DNA from: Verrucomicrobiota bacterium
Lineage (GTDB): Bacteria; Verrucomicrobiota; Verrucomicrobiia; Opitutales; Opitutaceae
DNA: 64,000 nt
Direction of reading: 5' to 3'
Assembly (NCBI GenBank): GCA_023416735.1
Contig: JAEZGX010000017.1
Location: forward strand, 137,641 to 201,640
Below are positions 36,233 to 45,600 of this stretch, piece by piece. The notes beneath the pieces were generated by a model. The model was not told the origin of the DNA. It searched no databases and worked only from the letters and a program-made list of their open reading frames with translations. The translations under genes and the position numbers were made by a program. The first letter of the stretch is position 1, and each line of letters opens with the position of its first letter.

Positions 36233-37021
36233 TCAGTTCGAAGCGACGGGCTTGTTCTTATCGTTCACGGAATCCGCGATGAGCGTCGCGACGCCACGCG
36301 GGTCCTCCTCTTGCGCGACGTGTCCGCCGGGGAACGTGCGGACGGTCCAGCCGCGCGATTCGGCGCGCTGCCAGCTCTTGTCGGTCTTCGCGCGTTCTTC
36401 CACGGATTTGTCCTTCGGCACGAACGCGACGTAAGTGACGTTCAGCTTCTTCGCAGCGGGGTTCTTGTAGGAGACCGGCTGGTTGAAGCACTTGATGGAA
36501 TGTTTCACGTTGTGCGGCGGCTTGGCGTCGGCACCCACCCACGGAACTTGCATGAAGCCATCCTTGAAACGGTCGTTGTCGATCGGACCGCGATTGCCGA
36601 ACATATCCCACAGCGATTGGCCGTCGTCGGGCACCGCGGCATCGAGGAAGACGACGTGTTTGATCCGCTCAGGCACGCGATCCATCACGCCGGTGACGAC
36701 CATGCCGCCGTAGCTGTGCCCGGTAAGCACGATGTCGTGCAGATCTTCGAAGAGGATCAGGTTCACGACGTCGTTGATGTGCGTCTGCAGGTCGACGTCC
36801 GGGCTGTTGAGGTGCATGCGCTCGCCGAGACCGGTGAGCGTCGCGCGATAAACCGTGTGGCCGTCCGCCAGCAGATGATTGCCGGTGCGCTTCCATTCCC
36901 AGCCGCCCGCGGTGGCGCCGTGGACGAGAACGAAGGTGTGCTTCTCCTTCGTATCCGCCGCGTGGAGACCAATCGCAGCGAACAGACTGACGCACAGGAG
37001 TGTGAGGAGGGATGTTTTCAT
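36233..37021 (-). CDS. Secreted alpha/beta-hydrolase, MES/salicylate-esterase-like (paralog 1)
   Basis: A 262-residue protein (signal peptide about 1-21) of the alpha/beta-hydrolase family that includes plant methyl-esterases and hydroxynitrile lyases. F-V-L-V-H-G-A-T-A-G-G-W-E-W (30-43) is the oxyanion strand; S103 in G-H-S-Y-G-G is the nucleophile; D in F-L-D-A-A-V-P-D-D-G and H in P-G-G-H-V complete the triad. It is strongly similar to the gene at 52489 and to the C-terminal domain of the protein at 56103, sharing G-H-T-V-Y/H-R, H-I-N/Q-D-V-V-N and G-H-S-Y-G-G. The substrate is probably an ester on a plant glycan or lignin-linked group. Confidence 0.8.
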   Translation of the reverse strand: MKTSLLTLLCVSLFAAIGLHAADTKEKHTFVLVHGATAGGWEWKRTGNHLLADGHTVYRATLTGLGERMHLNSPDVDLQTHINDVVNLILFEDLHDIVLTGHSYGGMVVTGVMDRVPERIKHVVFLDAAVPDDGQSLWDMFGNRGPIDNDRFKDGFMQVPWVGADAKPPHNVKHSIKCFNQPVSYKNPAAKKLNVTYVAFVPKDKSVEERAKTDKSWQRAESRGWTVRTFPGGHVAQEEDPRGVATLIADSVNDKNKPVASN

Positions 37022-37062
37022 GGGGATCGAAGAAAAATGAGGTGTTGCCGAGGCGCGGAACG

Positions 37063-38286
37063 TCAGCGGAAGAGTCGCTTGGCCAGTTCGCGAAGGTTGC
37101 GGCGCTCCGTGAGCCAGACGTGGCCGGTGCCTTCCGAGGTGTAATATTCATGCTTGATGCCCAACCGGACGAGGCTCTCGTGAAAACCGGTCAGAGTCGG
37201 CATCATGCGCTCAGGTTCCGCCGTGCCGTGGCCGACAAAGACGAGTTTCATCTTCTTGTTGAACGCATCCGGATCGGCGAAAACGCCGTTGAAATAAGTC
37301 TTGGGATCGATCGGCCCTGCGCCGAAGCCCACCGTGCCGCTCAGGCCTCCGATCGACGCAAATGTATCCAGATTTTGGAGCGCGATCGTGAACGCCTGCA
37401 TGCCGCCCATGGAAAAGCCGGCGATGGCCCGGTGCTCACGATTCGGAATCGTGCGATAGGTCGCGTCGACGAGCGGAATCACATCTTTCAGGAAAACTTC
37501 TTCCAACGTCTCGAAACGCTGCATGACCCGTTGCCCGAATTCGGTCGGGGTGATGTCCTGCGCGAACACGCCGGGGCCAAACGGAACATCGGCCTCTCCG
37601 GGTTTCTTCGCATACCCGCGCTCCATCACGATCAACATCGGCTTCGCGCTCCCGGCGGCGATCATGTTGTCCATGATTTGCGCGACCCGCCCCTGGATCG
37701 GCCATGCGCGTTCGTCCTCGCCCCCGCCGTGCTGAAGGTAGAGCACCGGATAACGCGTGCTTGGATTCGAATCGTATCCGGGGGGCGTGTAGATGAAGAA
37801 ACGACGCGGACCCTCGGTGACTTTGGAGTGATACCAACGCTGGCGCACCTCGCCGTGCGGCACATCTTTCGCCTGGTAATAATCGCCTTCGTTGCCGGCC
37901 TCCGGAACTTCGAGGCCACTTGTCTGCTTGCCGGCGCCGTAGAAGGTCTCGCTGCCCGGGTCGTTTACCCGAACGCCGTCGATCACGAGCCAGTAGTAAT
38001 GAAAGCCGGGCACCTGCGGATCCGTCGTCACCGTCCAGAATCCCTCGGCGTCACGGGTGGCGTCGTAGGTTTTGTCGGTGTGAAATTGGACGGTTTTCGC
38101 GTCGGGCGCTTTGATCCCGAAAACCACGCGGTTGTCGGGCAACAGGCGCGGATACGCCGCGCCCGGGACATTCGTGGTCGCAGGCACGCCGGGCAGTTCG
38201 GCGGCCGAGCCGGCGCTAATGAACAGACCGGTGCAAACGACAAACGAGAGCAGCGCGCGGCGCATCGAAAAGGCAGACAAGTGCAT
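37063..38286 (-). CDS. CE1-like esterase with N-terminal beta domain
   Basis: A 407-residue secreted esterase. ATG 38286 is taken (the next Met at 38265 is also possible); the signal peptide ends near A-G-S-A-A. An N-terminal E-set domain (F-G-I-K-A-P-D-A-K-T-V-Q-F-H) precedes a CE1 domain with I-Y-T-P-P-G-Y, Y-L-Q-H-G-G-G-E-D, the nucleophile in G-F-S-M-G-G-M and the C-terminal G-T-G-H-V-W-L. It is the second-largest of the four CE1-like proteins here. Expected action: removal of feruloyl or similar groups from hemicellulose. It is probably co-transcribed with the alpha/beta-hydrolase downstream (41-bp gap). Confidence 0.85.
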   Translation of the reverse strand: MHLSAFSMRRALLSFVVCTGLFISAGSAAELPGVPATTNVPGAAYPRLLPDNRVVFGIKAPDAKTVQFHTDKTYDATRDAEGFWTVTTDPQVPGFHYYWLVIDGVRVNDPGSETFYGAGKQTSGLEVPEAGNEGDYYQAKDVPHGEVRQRWYHSKVTEGPRRFFIYTPPGYDSNPSTRYPVLYLQHGGGEDERAWPIQGRVAQIMDNMIAAGSAKPMLIVMERGYAKKPGEADVPFGPGVFAQDITPTEFGQRVMQRFETLEEVFLKDVIPLVDATYRTIPNREHRAIAGFSMGGMQAFTIALQNLDTFASIGGLSGTVGFGAGPIDPKTYFNGVFADPDAFNKKMKLVFVGHGTAEPERMMPTLTGFHESLVRLGIKHEYYTSEGTGHVWLTERRNLRELAKRLFR

Positions 38287-38378
38287 GGGGGCGTCCGGGT
38301 TGGGGTGAGACGATCGAGGGGAACGCAATCAAGGCGCGCCTCCGAGACGGCGAAAGAACTTCCCCGCCTAACCGTAAT

Positions 38379-38406
38379 GGACCGGCAAACGCACTCGCGC
38401 CGGTCC
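38379..38406 (-). terminator. Hairpin after the GH39 gene
   Basis: 8-bp perfect stem GGACCGGC (38379-38386) / GCCGGTCC (38399-38406), 12-base loop, directly downstream of the GH39 stop on the minus strand. There is no T-tract, so it may be a processing or weak termination hairpin. Confidence 0.4.
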
Positions 38407-38416
38407 CCGGCCCGCC

Positions 38417-40126
38417 TCACTTCAACGGGATCTCGATCAACGCGACCGACTGCCGAAGTAGTGAGAACTCGAATACGGCCGATCCGTCGGACTGCGTGGA
38501 GGGCGCCAACGCCGCGGACTTCAGCGTCGCGGCGTCGTGCAGGATCGCCACGTGTTTCGGCAGCGGCGCCTGCGGCTCGCCGAGCGCGCGCCAGGCGGTG
38601 AAAGCGTTGGCGTTGTGCTCATCGACGCGCGTGACCGTGACCGCCTCCAGATCGTGTCGGGCGGAAAGTCCATCAACGCGGAGCCTCACCGGCGTCGGCT
38701 CGTCGAAACCGTCGGCGACATCGTGATAGTTCCACACCAGAATACGCAGCGCGCCGTCCTCACTCCGCGTTCCAACGATGCCGACATCCGGCGCGCCGCG
38801 CACACTGCGTGCAATAATGTCCGGGGAAGGAATCATTCCGGTCGAAGTCGACTCGACCCGGGTGCGGCCCAGTTTCGCGAAGAGTTTGAAGGCGTTAAAA
38901 ACAGGAAGCGCGACTTCGTTGGTCGTGAGCGCGCGCAGGCCGTTGAACCACGGTTGATCGTGAAAGGTGAACGCCCACGAAACCGCGCCCTGCAAGTTGC
39001 CGCCGTGACTCGCGACGAGATCCTGCTTCCGCATAAACGACGCCGCCGTGTAGGAGGCAAACTGCGACGTGCGGCGATAGTCGCGTTGCGGATCGAGCGT
39101 CGATGGGCAGCCAGCGCAGCCTTCAGGATCGGACTCGCCGATGTAAACCGGCAGCTGCGCGTATTCTGGAAAACGCGCGATAATCGTGCTGTAGGTATCG
39201 ATCGTTTTCAGGTGATTTCGCAGGTCCATCTCGACGCGCTGCTTGTCGTCGAGCCGGGTCAGCCCCTTCGCGTGATAGGCGACGAAATCGAGCGGCGCGC
39301 CGACAGCGCCGGTGGCAGCGTTGCGGCCGGAGCGGCAATGCTCGAGAAACGCGATCATGAACTCGTCGCCTTTCTTCCAGGCGGGATCGGTCGTGTGCGG
39401 CGCACCGACACGCGCTTCCGGCACCACTTTTTTCACCGCGGCCGAGAAGTGATCGAAGAGGCGACAATACTCCTCGACCGTCCCTTTGAAGTAAGGCGAT
39501 TCGGGCTCATTCCACAGTTCCCACAACCACGACGCCACCGCGCTCCGGCCGTAACGTTCCACGCAGTGGCTCACCCACGCCTCGATGAACGTCTGCCACT
39601 TCCGATAATCCTTGGGCGGATAATACGCGCCGCCCGACAAAATGTCGTTCGAGGGCAACCCGCGCTTGGTCAGCGTCGGCGTATAGGGCTCGGGCTTCGA
39701 CGACAAAGCCTGCGGCATGAAACTCGCCTGCACGAAGGGCTCGATCCCCGGCCGCGTCAGTTCGTCCATGATCGCGTCGACGATCTTCCAGTTGTAAACG
39801 GGGTTTCCCGCGGCGTCCTCGGTGTAAACATTCGTGCTCGACCACTTCAGCGCGAGGGTGCCGTCGCCACTCGTATGCAAATGATGGACCCGAATTCGGA
39901 CGGGTTCCGTTTCGCTGAGGCGGTTGAGCTCGCCGAGCAGATGCTTGCCCTCGCGCGTGAGCGTCGTGAGCGCTTCATCGTAGCCGAAATAGTTCCAGAT
40001 CGGCCGAAGCTCGGTGGTGGGACGATCGGCCCGCACGGTCATTTCAACCGCGGGGTCGTTCGCAAAAACGGGAGCGCAAAGCGCGACGAGCCCAAGGGGG
40101 CAAAGCAACGATTTTAAGGAGATCAT
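38417..40126 (-). CDS. Glycoside hydrolase family 39-like (beta-xylosidase)
   Basis: A 569-residue secreted enzyme with a signal peptide (about 1-22). A clan-A TIM barrel is indicated by W-N-Y-F-G-Y-D-E-A-L, R-I-R-V-H-H-L-H-T-S, the acid/base region W-L-W-E-L-W-N-E-P-E (about 200-209) and a later P-V-Y-I-G-E-S-D carrying the likely nucleophile Glu. A C-terminal beta-sandwich (about 470-569) follows. GH39 beta-xylosidases release xylose from xylo-oligosaccharides. It is the first gene downstream of the PAS-AraC regulator and carries a copy of its putative site (40228-40234) about 100 bases upstream of the ATG. Confidence 0.85.
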   Translation of the reverse strand: MISLKSLLCPLGLVALCAPVFANDPAVEMTVRADRPTTELRPIWNYFGYDEALTTLTREGKHLLGELNRLSETEPVRIRVHHLHTSGDGTLALKWSSTNVYTEDAAGNPVYNWKIVDAIMDELTRPGIEPFVQASFMPQALSSKPEPYTPTLTKRGLPSNDILSGGAYYPPKDYRKWQTFIEAWVSHCVERYGRSAVASWLWELWNEPESPYFKGTVEEYCRLFDHFSAAVKKVVPEARVGAPHTTDPAWKKGDEFMIAFLEHCRSGRNAATGAVGAPLDFVAYHAKGLTRLDDKQRVEMDLRNHLKTIDTYSTIIARFPEYAQLPVYIGESDPEGCAGCPSTLDPQRDYRRTSQFASYTAASFMRKQDLVASHGGNLQGAVSWAFTFHDQPWFNGLRALTTNEVALPVFNAFKLFAKLGRTRVESTSTGMIPSPDIIARSVRGAPDVGIVGTRSEDGALRILVWNYHDVADGFDEPTPVRLRVDGLSARHDLEAVTVTRVDEHNANAFTAWRALGEPQAPLPKHVAILHDAATLKSAALAPSTQSDGSAVFEFSLLRQSVALIEIPLK

Positions 40127-40227
40127 GAGGCGCGGGGGCGGAGTTGAAAAGACGCCATGAACAGCGTCGGGGGTGAGACGATGCTACGCGCATTTCCGTC
40201 AATCCGCTAGGATCGATGCGGCGGAAA

Positions 40228-40234
40228 ATTGTAT
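40228..40234 (-). promoter_or_regulatory. Putative PAS-AraC binding site before the GH39 gene
   Basis: ATACAAT on the minus strand, within a 5-bp inverted repeat GGAAA/TTTCC (40223-40240), about 100 bases upstream of the GH39 start. The identical 7-mer occurs twice in front of the araC-type gene (41001-41028). Candidate only. Confidence 0.35.
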
Positions 40235-40250
40235 ATTTCCGACGCGTCCC

Positions 40251-40988
40251 CTACGGCGACGTGCTGGCTTGGAATCGCTTCCGATACGCCAGCGGGCTGG
40301 TCTCGAACACGGTGCGAAAATGGCGGATGAAACTGCTGTGATCGTAAAACCCGCATTCCTGCGCGATGTCCGTGATCGGTCGGTCAGTGTAGCGCAGGCG
40401 ATCGCTGGCAATCAGCACCCGCAAGCGGACCACAAACTGCCGCGGACTCATGCGAAACGTGGCGTGGAATCGCCTTTCCAACTGCCGTTGTGACAACCCG
40501 ATGCTGCGCGCGAGCGCGGGGATCGAGACGGAACTCGCATAGTTTGCGCGGATCCGTTTCACGAGGTCGAGCACCGGGTCCTGTGAGCTGTTGAGCAGGT
40601 CTTCATAGCTTTGCACCGTGCCGCAAATCCCACACACGCGTCCGCTCCGGTCGAAGAGCGGAATCTTTTGCGTGATAAACCACTCGGGCAGCCGCTCGCG
40701 CGTCGGAAACAATTCCACCAGATTGAGCAACGGAGCGCCCGTCGAGAGCACGATACGATCGTCCGCCAGGAACTTCCGCGCCATGTAAGCGGGGAAAAGC
40801 TCGTCGTCGGTGCGGCCTTGCAGTTCCTCCGTCGTCCGCACACCGCAGTGATGTGCGAATTCGAGATTGCCGGTGACGATCCGCGACTCGCGGTCCTTCA
40901 CGAAATAGATCAGATCGGGAATGTAGTCGAAGAGCTGGTTGACCGATCGGGCGGGATCCAGCCGGGAGAACCACGTGCGCAAATTCAT
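40251..40988 (-). CDS. AraC-family regulator with N-terminal PAS domain
   Basis: A 245-residue regulator. ATG 40988 is preferred to the upstream TTG at 41006. The N-terminal PAS domain covers about 15-115 (Y-I-P-D-L-I-Y-F-V-K-D-R-E-S-R-I-V-T-G, E-E-L-Q-G-R-T-D-D-E-L-F-P). The C-terminal AraC domain with two HTH motifs covers about 145-240 (I-P-A-L-A-R-S-I-G-L-S-Q-R-Q-L-E-R-R-F; I-A-Q-E-C-G-F-Y-D-H-S-S-F). It is encoded between, and oriented with, the GH39/esterase genes and divergent to the TIM-barrel gene, so it probably controls both. The PAS ligand is unknown. Confidence 0.9.
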   Translation of the reverse strand: MNLRTWFSRLDPARSVNQLFDYIPDLIYFVKDRESRIVTGNLEFAHHCGVRTTEELQGRTDDELFPAYMARKFLADDRIVLSTGAPLLNLVELFPTRERLPEWFITQKIPLFDRSGRVCGICGTVQSYEDLLNSSQDPVLDLVKRIRANYASSVSIPALARSIGLSQRQLERRFHATFRMSPRQFVVRLRVLIASDRLRYTDRPITDIAQECGFYDHSSFIRHFRTVFETSPLAYRKRFQASTSP

Positions 40989-41000
40989 GGTGTCGAAAAA

Positions 41001-41028
41001 ATACAATTATGGGCCCACTCGATACAAT
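41001..41028. promoter_or_regulatory. Tandem ATACAAT repeats between the araC-type and TIM-barrel genes
   Basis: ATACAAT occurs at 41001-41007 and 41022-41028, exactly 21 bp apart (two helical turns) and in the same direction. AraC proteins typically bind direct repeats on one face of DNA. The second copy could also serve as a -10-like box. Candidate only. Confidence 0.4.
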
Positions 41029-41131
41029 CTGACGGAGCTGAAATCCGATAGATTCATCGTGCCTTGAAATCCCTCGGCCGCGGCTTGCCTTTCCGGCCGC
41101 CGTGCTCCCCTTCCATCCCCCTCTTTGCGTC

Positions 41132-41986
41132 ATGCACTTTGGTGTCAGCACTTGGCTTTGGACCTCTCCTTTCGACGGACGCGATGTGTCGCTCCTTCAT
41201 CGGATCGCGAAACTCGGTTTCAATTTCGTCGAAATTCCTGTCGAAGATCCCGCAAACGTCGATGTCGCCGCCATCAAGCGCGCGCTCGACGAAACGGGAC
41301 TGCGTGCGATCGTCTGCGCGGCCGTGGTCGGCGATCGCGATCTCTCGAGTGCGGATTCCGCCAAGGTCGAAACCGCCATCGATTATCTGACCGCGTGTTG
41401 CCGCCTCGCGCAAACCTGGGGGAGTCCGGTGGTGGTCGGTCCGCTTTACGCACCGGTGGCGAAACGTCGCCTGCCAACCGAAGAAGAGCGCCGCGCCGAA
41501 TGGAATCGCTCCGCCGACAACCTGCGCCGCATGGCCGGGATCGCCGCGGGTTTCGGCATCCGTCTCGGACTCGAACCGCTCAACCGCTTCGAAACCGACA
41601 TGGTGAACACCGCCGCCGATGCGATGCGCTTGGTGAACGACATCGGCAGCCCGCACGTCGGACTTTCGCTCGATAGTTTTCACATGAACATCGAGGAGGT
41701 CGACTTCTGCCGCGCGATCGAAGCCGCCGGCGAGCGCCTCCTCCATCTGCAGGTTTCCGACAGCCATCGCGGCGTCCCCGGCGACGGCAACAGCGATTGG
41801 GCCGGACTGCGCGAGGGCCTGCGCCGGATCGGCTACGATGGCGCGGTTTCGATTGAGAGCTTCTCTCCCGACAGCTCCAGCCTCGCCGACGCCGTGTGCA
41901 TTTTCCGGCGCTTCGCCGAAACGCAGGATGTTTTCGCGGAAAGAGGATTGAACTTCCTCCGCCGCTGGCACGCCGAATCCAAATAA
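41132..41986 (+). CDS. TIM-barrel sugar epimerase/hydratase (D-psicose/tagatose 3-epimerase family)
   Basis: A 284-residue AP-endonuclease-2-type TIM barrel of the D-tagatose/D-psicose 3-epimerase family. ATG 41132 (M-H-F-G-V-S-T-W-L-W) is the conserved first strand. Metal/acid-base residues appear in G-L-E-P-L-N-R-F-E-T-D-M-V-N (Glu), S-L-D-S-F-H-M-N-I-E-E (Asp), D-S-H-R-G-V-P-G-D-G (His) and S-I-E-S-F (Glu). No signal peptide, so cytosolic. The gene lies 21 bases before the ThuA-dehydrogenase-cytochrome gene. In this context it could act on 3-keto sugars or on a 2-hydroxy-3-keto-glucal rather than on psicose. Confidence 0.85.
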   Translation: MHFGVSTWLWTSPFDGRDVSLLHRIAKLGFNFVEIPVEDPANVDVAAIKRALDETGLRAIVCAAVVGDRDLSSADSAKVETAIDYLTACCRLAQTWGSPVVVGPLYAPVAKRRLPTEEERRAEWNRSADNLRRMAGIAAGFGIRLGLEPLNRFETDMVNTAADAMRLVNDIGSPHVGLSLDSFHMNIEEVDFCRAIEAAGERLLHLQVSDSHRGVPGDGNSDWAGLREGLRRIGYDGAVSIESFSPDSSSLADAVCIFRRFAETQDVFAERGLNFLRRWHAESK

Positions 41987-42007
41987 TCACTACAGCTACC
42001 GCTTCCC

Positions 42008-45000
42008 ATGTTTTCCGCTCCGCTTCTTTCCTCCCGTTTTTCCCGTCTCGTTCTCGCGTTCTGCCTCCTCAGCCCGCTCGTGATTTCTGCCCAGAAATCC
42101 GGCGATGATGGCGTGATCGACGTGTTGTTCCTGGGCCATGACCAACGCGAGGGCCGCGGCTACCATCTGTCGCACGTTTTCGCGCCCATGCTCAGTCAGT
42201 CGCTGGGCCGCGAAAAAATCCGCCTGCGTTACGAGGAGGACGTATCGGTGCTGAATCCTGACGATCTCGCGAAGACCGACGTGCTCCTGATCTATGCGAA
42301 TCATCGGACGCTCAGTCCGGACCAGGAAAAAGCGCTCCTCGACTTCGTGAACAACGGCGGCGGATTTGTGCCGGTGCACTCCGCGAGCGCGTGCTTCGGA
42401 CATTCGAAAGCTTACGTCGATCTCGTCGGCGCGCGGTTCAAGAGCCACGGGCTCGAGGCCTTCACCACGCGCATCGCGCCGGGCATGGAACGTCATCCGA
42501 TCCTCGACGGCCTCGAAAGCTTCGAGACCACCGACGAAACCTACGTCCACGCCGATCATAACACCGACCAACGCACCGTTCTGCTTCTGCGCGAAAACGA
42601 GCCCTGGACCTGGGTTCGCTCGCAGGGAAAAGGGCGCGTCTTCTATACCGCTTACGGCCATGACATCCGCACGTGGGGCCAGCCCGAGTTTCACGATCTC
42701 TTGGTCCGCGGCATCCTGTGGAGCGCGGGCGACGCCAAACGCGAAGCCAACCGCCGCCTTGTCGCCACGCTGCCGACGATCAACTACACGCCGGCCGACA
42801 CGATCCCGAACTACCGCCGGCAAACTCCCTCCCCTCAACTCGCGCAGCCGTTCACGCCCGAGGAATCGCAGGCGCTCACACTCACGCAGCAGGAGTTCGA
42901 GCTCCAGCTCTTCGCCGCCGAGCCCGACATCGTCAAACCCGTCGCGTTCGCCTGGGACGAACGCGGCCGTCTGTTCGTGATTGAAACGGTCGACTACCCC
43001 AACGACGTGCGCGGCGGCAAAGGCGGCAACGACCGCATCGTCATTTGCGAAGACACTGACGGCGATGGACGCGCCGATAGTTTCAAGACCTTCGCGGACG
43101 GCTTGAACATCCCCACGGGCCTCGTCCCGCTCGACGGTGGTTGGGTCGTCGCCCAAGCGCCGCATTTCCTTTTCCTCAAAGACACCGATGGCGACGACCG
43201 CGCCGATGTCCGCTACGTGTTCAACGACGGCTGGGGCATCGAGGACACGCATGCCGGCCCTTCGAATCTGCGCTACGGCCACGACAACCGCATCTGGGGC
43301 GCCGTCGGCTACTCGCGCATCACGAAATCCACGCAAGGCACTTTCGGGCAAGGCGTGTTTCGCATGGACGCCAACAATGGCCTCGTTGAACCCGTTGGCC
43401 TGTTCAGCAACAACACCTGGGGTCTCGGTATCAGCGAAGATTTTGAGATCTTCGGTTCCACCGCCAACAACGCCCCCGCGTGGCACGTTCCGCTCTGGCG
43501 CCGTTATACCTACGAGCGCCACGACGGTCTTCCGTCGCAACTTGCCGCCAAGATCGACGACTTCACGCAGTTCTTTCCCGCTACGCACAACTTCCTGCAA
43601 GTCGATGCCCACGGCCGCTACACCGCTGGTTCCGGCTTCAATCTCTACACCGCCCGCGCTTTTCCGAAACGTTACTGGAACAGCGGCGCGTTCATCGGCG
43701 GACCGACCGGCCACCTCCTTGGCCAGTTCTTCCTGAAGGAAAGCGGTTCAACCTACGTCGCGGAGAATCGCGGTTCGACCATCGCGTCCGTCGACGAGTG
43801 GTTCTCGCCCGTCTTCACCGATGTGGGTCCGGACGGACAGCTGTGGGTCGCAGATTGGTATAATTTCATCATCCAGCACAATCCGCGTCCAACCGTGGAA
43901 TCCGCCGGCTTCGAAGCCAAGATGGGCGCGGGCAACGCGCACGAGAATCCGCTGCGCGATCGCAAGCACGGCCGCATCTATCGGCTCGTGGCAAAAGGCT
44001 CCGCCCCCGCCGCGAAGCTCGATCTGAGCCAGGCGTCCACCGCGGACCTGATCGCCACCCTCGCCAACGACAACCTCTTCTGGCGGCTCACCGCCCAGCG
44101 CAAACTCGTGCGCGAACACCGCCGCGAGGCGATTCCAGCGCTCCGCGAAATCGTGCTCTCCGATCGTGCGGTCGACGAAATCGGGCTCAATCCGCGCGTG
44201 ATCCACGCGATCTGGTCGCTGCAAGGCCTGGGCGATTTCGATGCCGGGAATGAGGAAAACGTGCCCGTCGTTCGCGCCGCGCTCGCCCATCCTTCGGCCG
44301 CCGTCCGCAAGAACGCCGTCATGGCGCTCACCGATCACGGCGGAGCCGAAGCGTTGAAACTCGCCGCGTCGTTGATCGACGATGCCGATGCCAAGACCCG
44401 TCTGAAATCCGTGATCGCGCTCGGCCTGCTCCCGGCGTCGGCCGACACCGCCCAAGCGCTGTTCGCGCGTCGCGCTTCCCTCGCCGAGGATCCCTGGATC
44501 CGCCGCGCATTCGGCCATGCGGTGCTGGAAAACGAAAAGTTCTACGTCACGGAGTTGCTCGGCACCGCCGGCTCCTCGCAGGACGATCCGCGCCGCTTCT
44601 ACACCAATGTCGAGGAGATGCCCGATTATCTCGTGCTGAAGCGGCACCTCTCCAAGCTCGACGGAAATTATGAAGCGGCGCTCGGCGATTGGCAGAAACT
44701 TCCGGATTCCACCATCAGCCTCATCAGCCTCGCGCTCCTCGAAGCATGGAAGTCGAAGGTGCTCACCCCGGAAGCGAATGATGTGGCCTTGCTGCAACGG
44801 TTGATCGATCGCTCCGACGCCGACTCGCAAATGCGGCTCAAGCTGCGTTCACCCGGCCTCGCCCTGACGTTCGCGAAGATCGACGAGCAGGCGTTCAACG
44901 ACTTCGTGGCGAAAAACACATTCCAGCCCGCGATTTCCGGCTGGGGCTCGCGCAACCGCGGCGAAGAACTCTTCGCCCAGCATTGCGTCTCGTGCCACGG

Positions 45001-45538
45001 CGGCTCCGCGCAGGGCGACTATGGCCTCGGCGCACCTTCGCTCGCGGGGATGGAGAACTGGTATGTGCAGACGCAGCTGCAAAAGTTTCACCAGGGACTT
45101 CGCGGCACGCACTTCAAGAATCCGCTCGGCATCTCGATGCGCAGCGCCCTGGAGTTCCTCAACGCCGAGCCGAACCCCAATCGCGATATTTCCCACCTCG
45201 CTCATTACCTCGCCAGCCTCCCCGAGACCACGCCTGCCATCACCATCGAAGGCGACATCACGCGCGGCCAGGAGCTTTACGTCACGTGCGCCGCGTGCCA
45301 CGGCGATCAAGCGCAGGGCAATCGCGAGCTGAACGCGCCGAAACTCACGGGCAAACAGGATTGGTATTTGCTCCGCCATCTCGAAGCGTTCCGCGACGGC
45401 GTGCGTGGAGCCGATCCGCGCGACGTCGCGGGAGCCCAAATGGCCGCGATGGCAAAGACCGTTCCGGACGATCAGGCGATGCTCGATCTCGTCCGTTACA
45501 TCCAGACGTTGAACCGCTCCGAGGCTTCCGCGAAGTAA
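42008..45538 (+). CDS. ThuA - membrane-bound dehydrogenase propeller - HEAT - double cytochrome c fusion
   Basis: A 1176-residue secreted protein (signal peptide about 1-29). In order: ThuA-like domain (about 35-245), PQQ-type/membrane-bound-dehydrogenase propeller (about 285-680; D-T-D-G-D-G-R-A-D-S, V-A-D-W-Y-N-F), HEAT-like helical repeats (about 690-880) and two cytochrome c domains with heme motifs C993-V-S-C-H997 and C1094-A-A-C-H1098. PVC bacteria encode many such proteins. It probably oxidises a substrate outside the cell and passes electrons to the respiratory chain through its own hemes. ThuA/ThuB in rhizobia are established in 3-ketotrehalose formation, which supports a 3-keto-sugar role for this operon. 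Confidence 0.85.
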   Translation: MFSAPLLSSRFSRLVLAFCLLSPLVISAQKSGDDGVIDVLFLGHDQREGRGYHLSHVFAPMLSQSLGREKIRLRYEEDVSVLNPDDLAKTDVLLIYANHRTLSPDQEKALLDFVNNGGGFVPVHSASACFGHSKAYVDLVGARFKSHGLEAFTTRIAPGMERHPILDGLESFETTDETYVHADHNTDQRTVLLLRENEPWTWVRSQGKGRVFYTAYGHDIRTWGQPEFHDLLVRGILWSAGDAKREANRRLVATLPTINYTPADTIPNYRRQTPSPQLAQPFTPEESQALTLTQQEFELQLFAAEPDIVKPVAFAWDERGRLFVIETVDYPNDVRGGKGGNDRIVICEDTDGDGRADSFKTFADGLNIPTGLVPLDGGWVVAQAPHFLFLKDTDGDDRADVRYVFNDGWGIEDTHAGPSNLRYGHDNRIWGAVGYSRITKSTQGTFGQGVFRMDANNGLVEPVGLFSNNTWGLGISEDFEIFGSTANNAPAWHVPLWRRYTYERHDGLPSQLAAKIDDFTQFFPATHNFLQVDAHGRYTAGSGFNLYTARAFPKRYWNSGAFIGGPTGHLLGQFFLKESGSTYVAENRGSTIASVDEWFSPVFTDVGPDGQLWVADWYNFIIQHNPRPTVESAGFEAKMGAGNAHENPLRDRKHGRIYRLVAKGSAPAAKLDLSQASTADLIATLANDNLFWRLTAQRKLVREHRREAIPALREIVLSDRAVDEIGLNPRVIHAIWSLQGLGDFDAGNEENVPVVRAALAHPSAAVRKNAVMALTDHGGAEALKLAASLIDDADAKTRLKSVIALGLLPASADTAQALFARRASLAEDPWIRRAFGHAVLENEKFYVTELLGTAGSSQDDPRRFYTNVEEMPDYLVLKRHLSKLDGNYEAALGDWQKLPDSTISLISLALLEAWKSKVLTPEANDVALLQRLIDRSDADSQMRLKLRSPGLALTFAKIDEQAFNDFVAKNTFQPAISGWGSRNRGEELFAQHCVSCHGGSAQGDYGLGAPSLAGMENWYVQTQLQKFHQGLRGTHFKNPLGISMRSALEFLNAEPNPNRDISHLAHYLASLPETTPAITIEGDITRGQELYVTCAACHGDQAQGNRELNAPKLTGKQDWYLLRHLEAFRDGVRGADPRDVAGAQMAAMAKTVPDDQAMLDLVRYIQTLNRSEASAK

Positions 45539-45554
45539 GCGCCAGAGCCGTAAC

Positions 45555-45578
45555 CGCGGCGGACTCGCAACCGCCGCG
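45555..45578 (+). terminator. GC-rich hairpin after the cytochrome fusion gene
   Basis: 8-bp stem CGCGGCGG (45555-45562) / CCGCCGCG (45571-45578) with an 8-base loop, 16 bases after the stop codon. It is followed by a second hairpin at 45601-45637. Confidence 0.5.
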
Positions 45579-45600
45579 CGAAAAGCAACCCAGCGGCGGA

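Noticed and set aside
38080..38300. Divergent or extra gene upstream of the CE1 gene at 37063
   Set aside because: Plus-strand frames there are short Arg-rich shadows without start context or motif.
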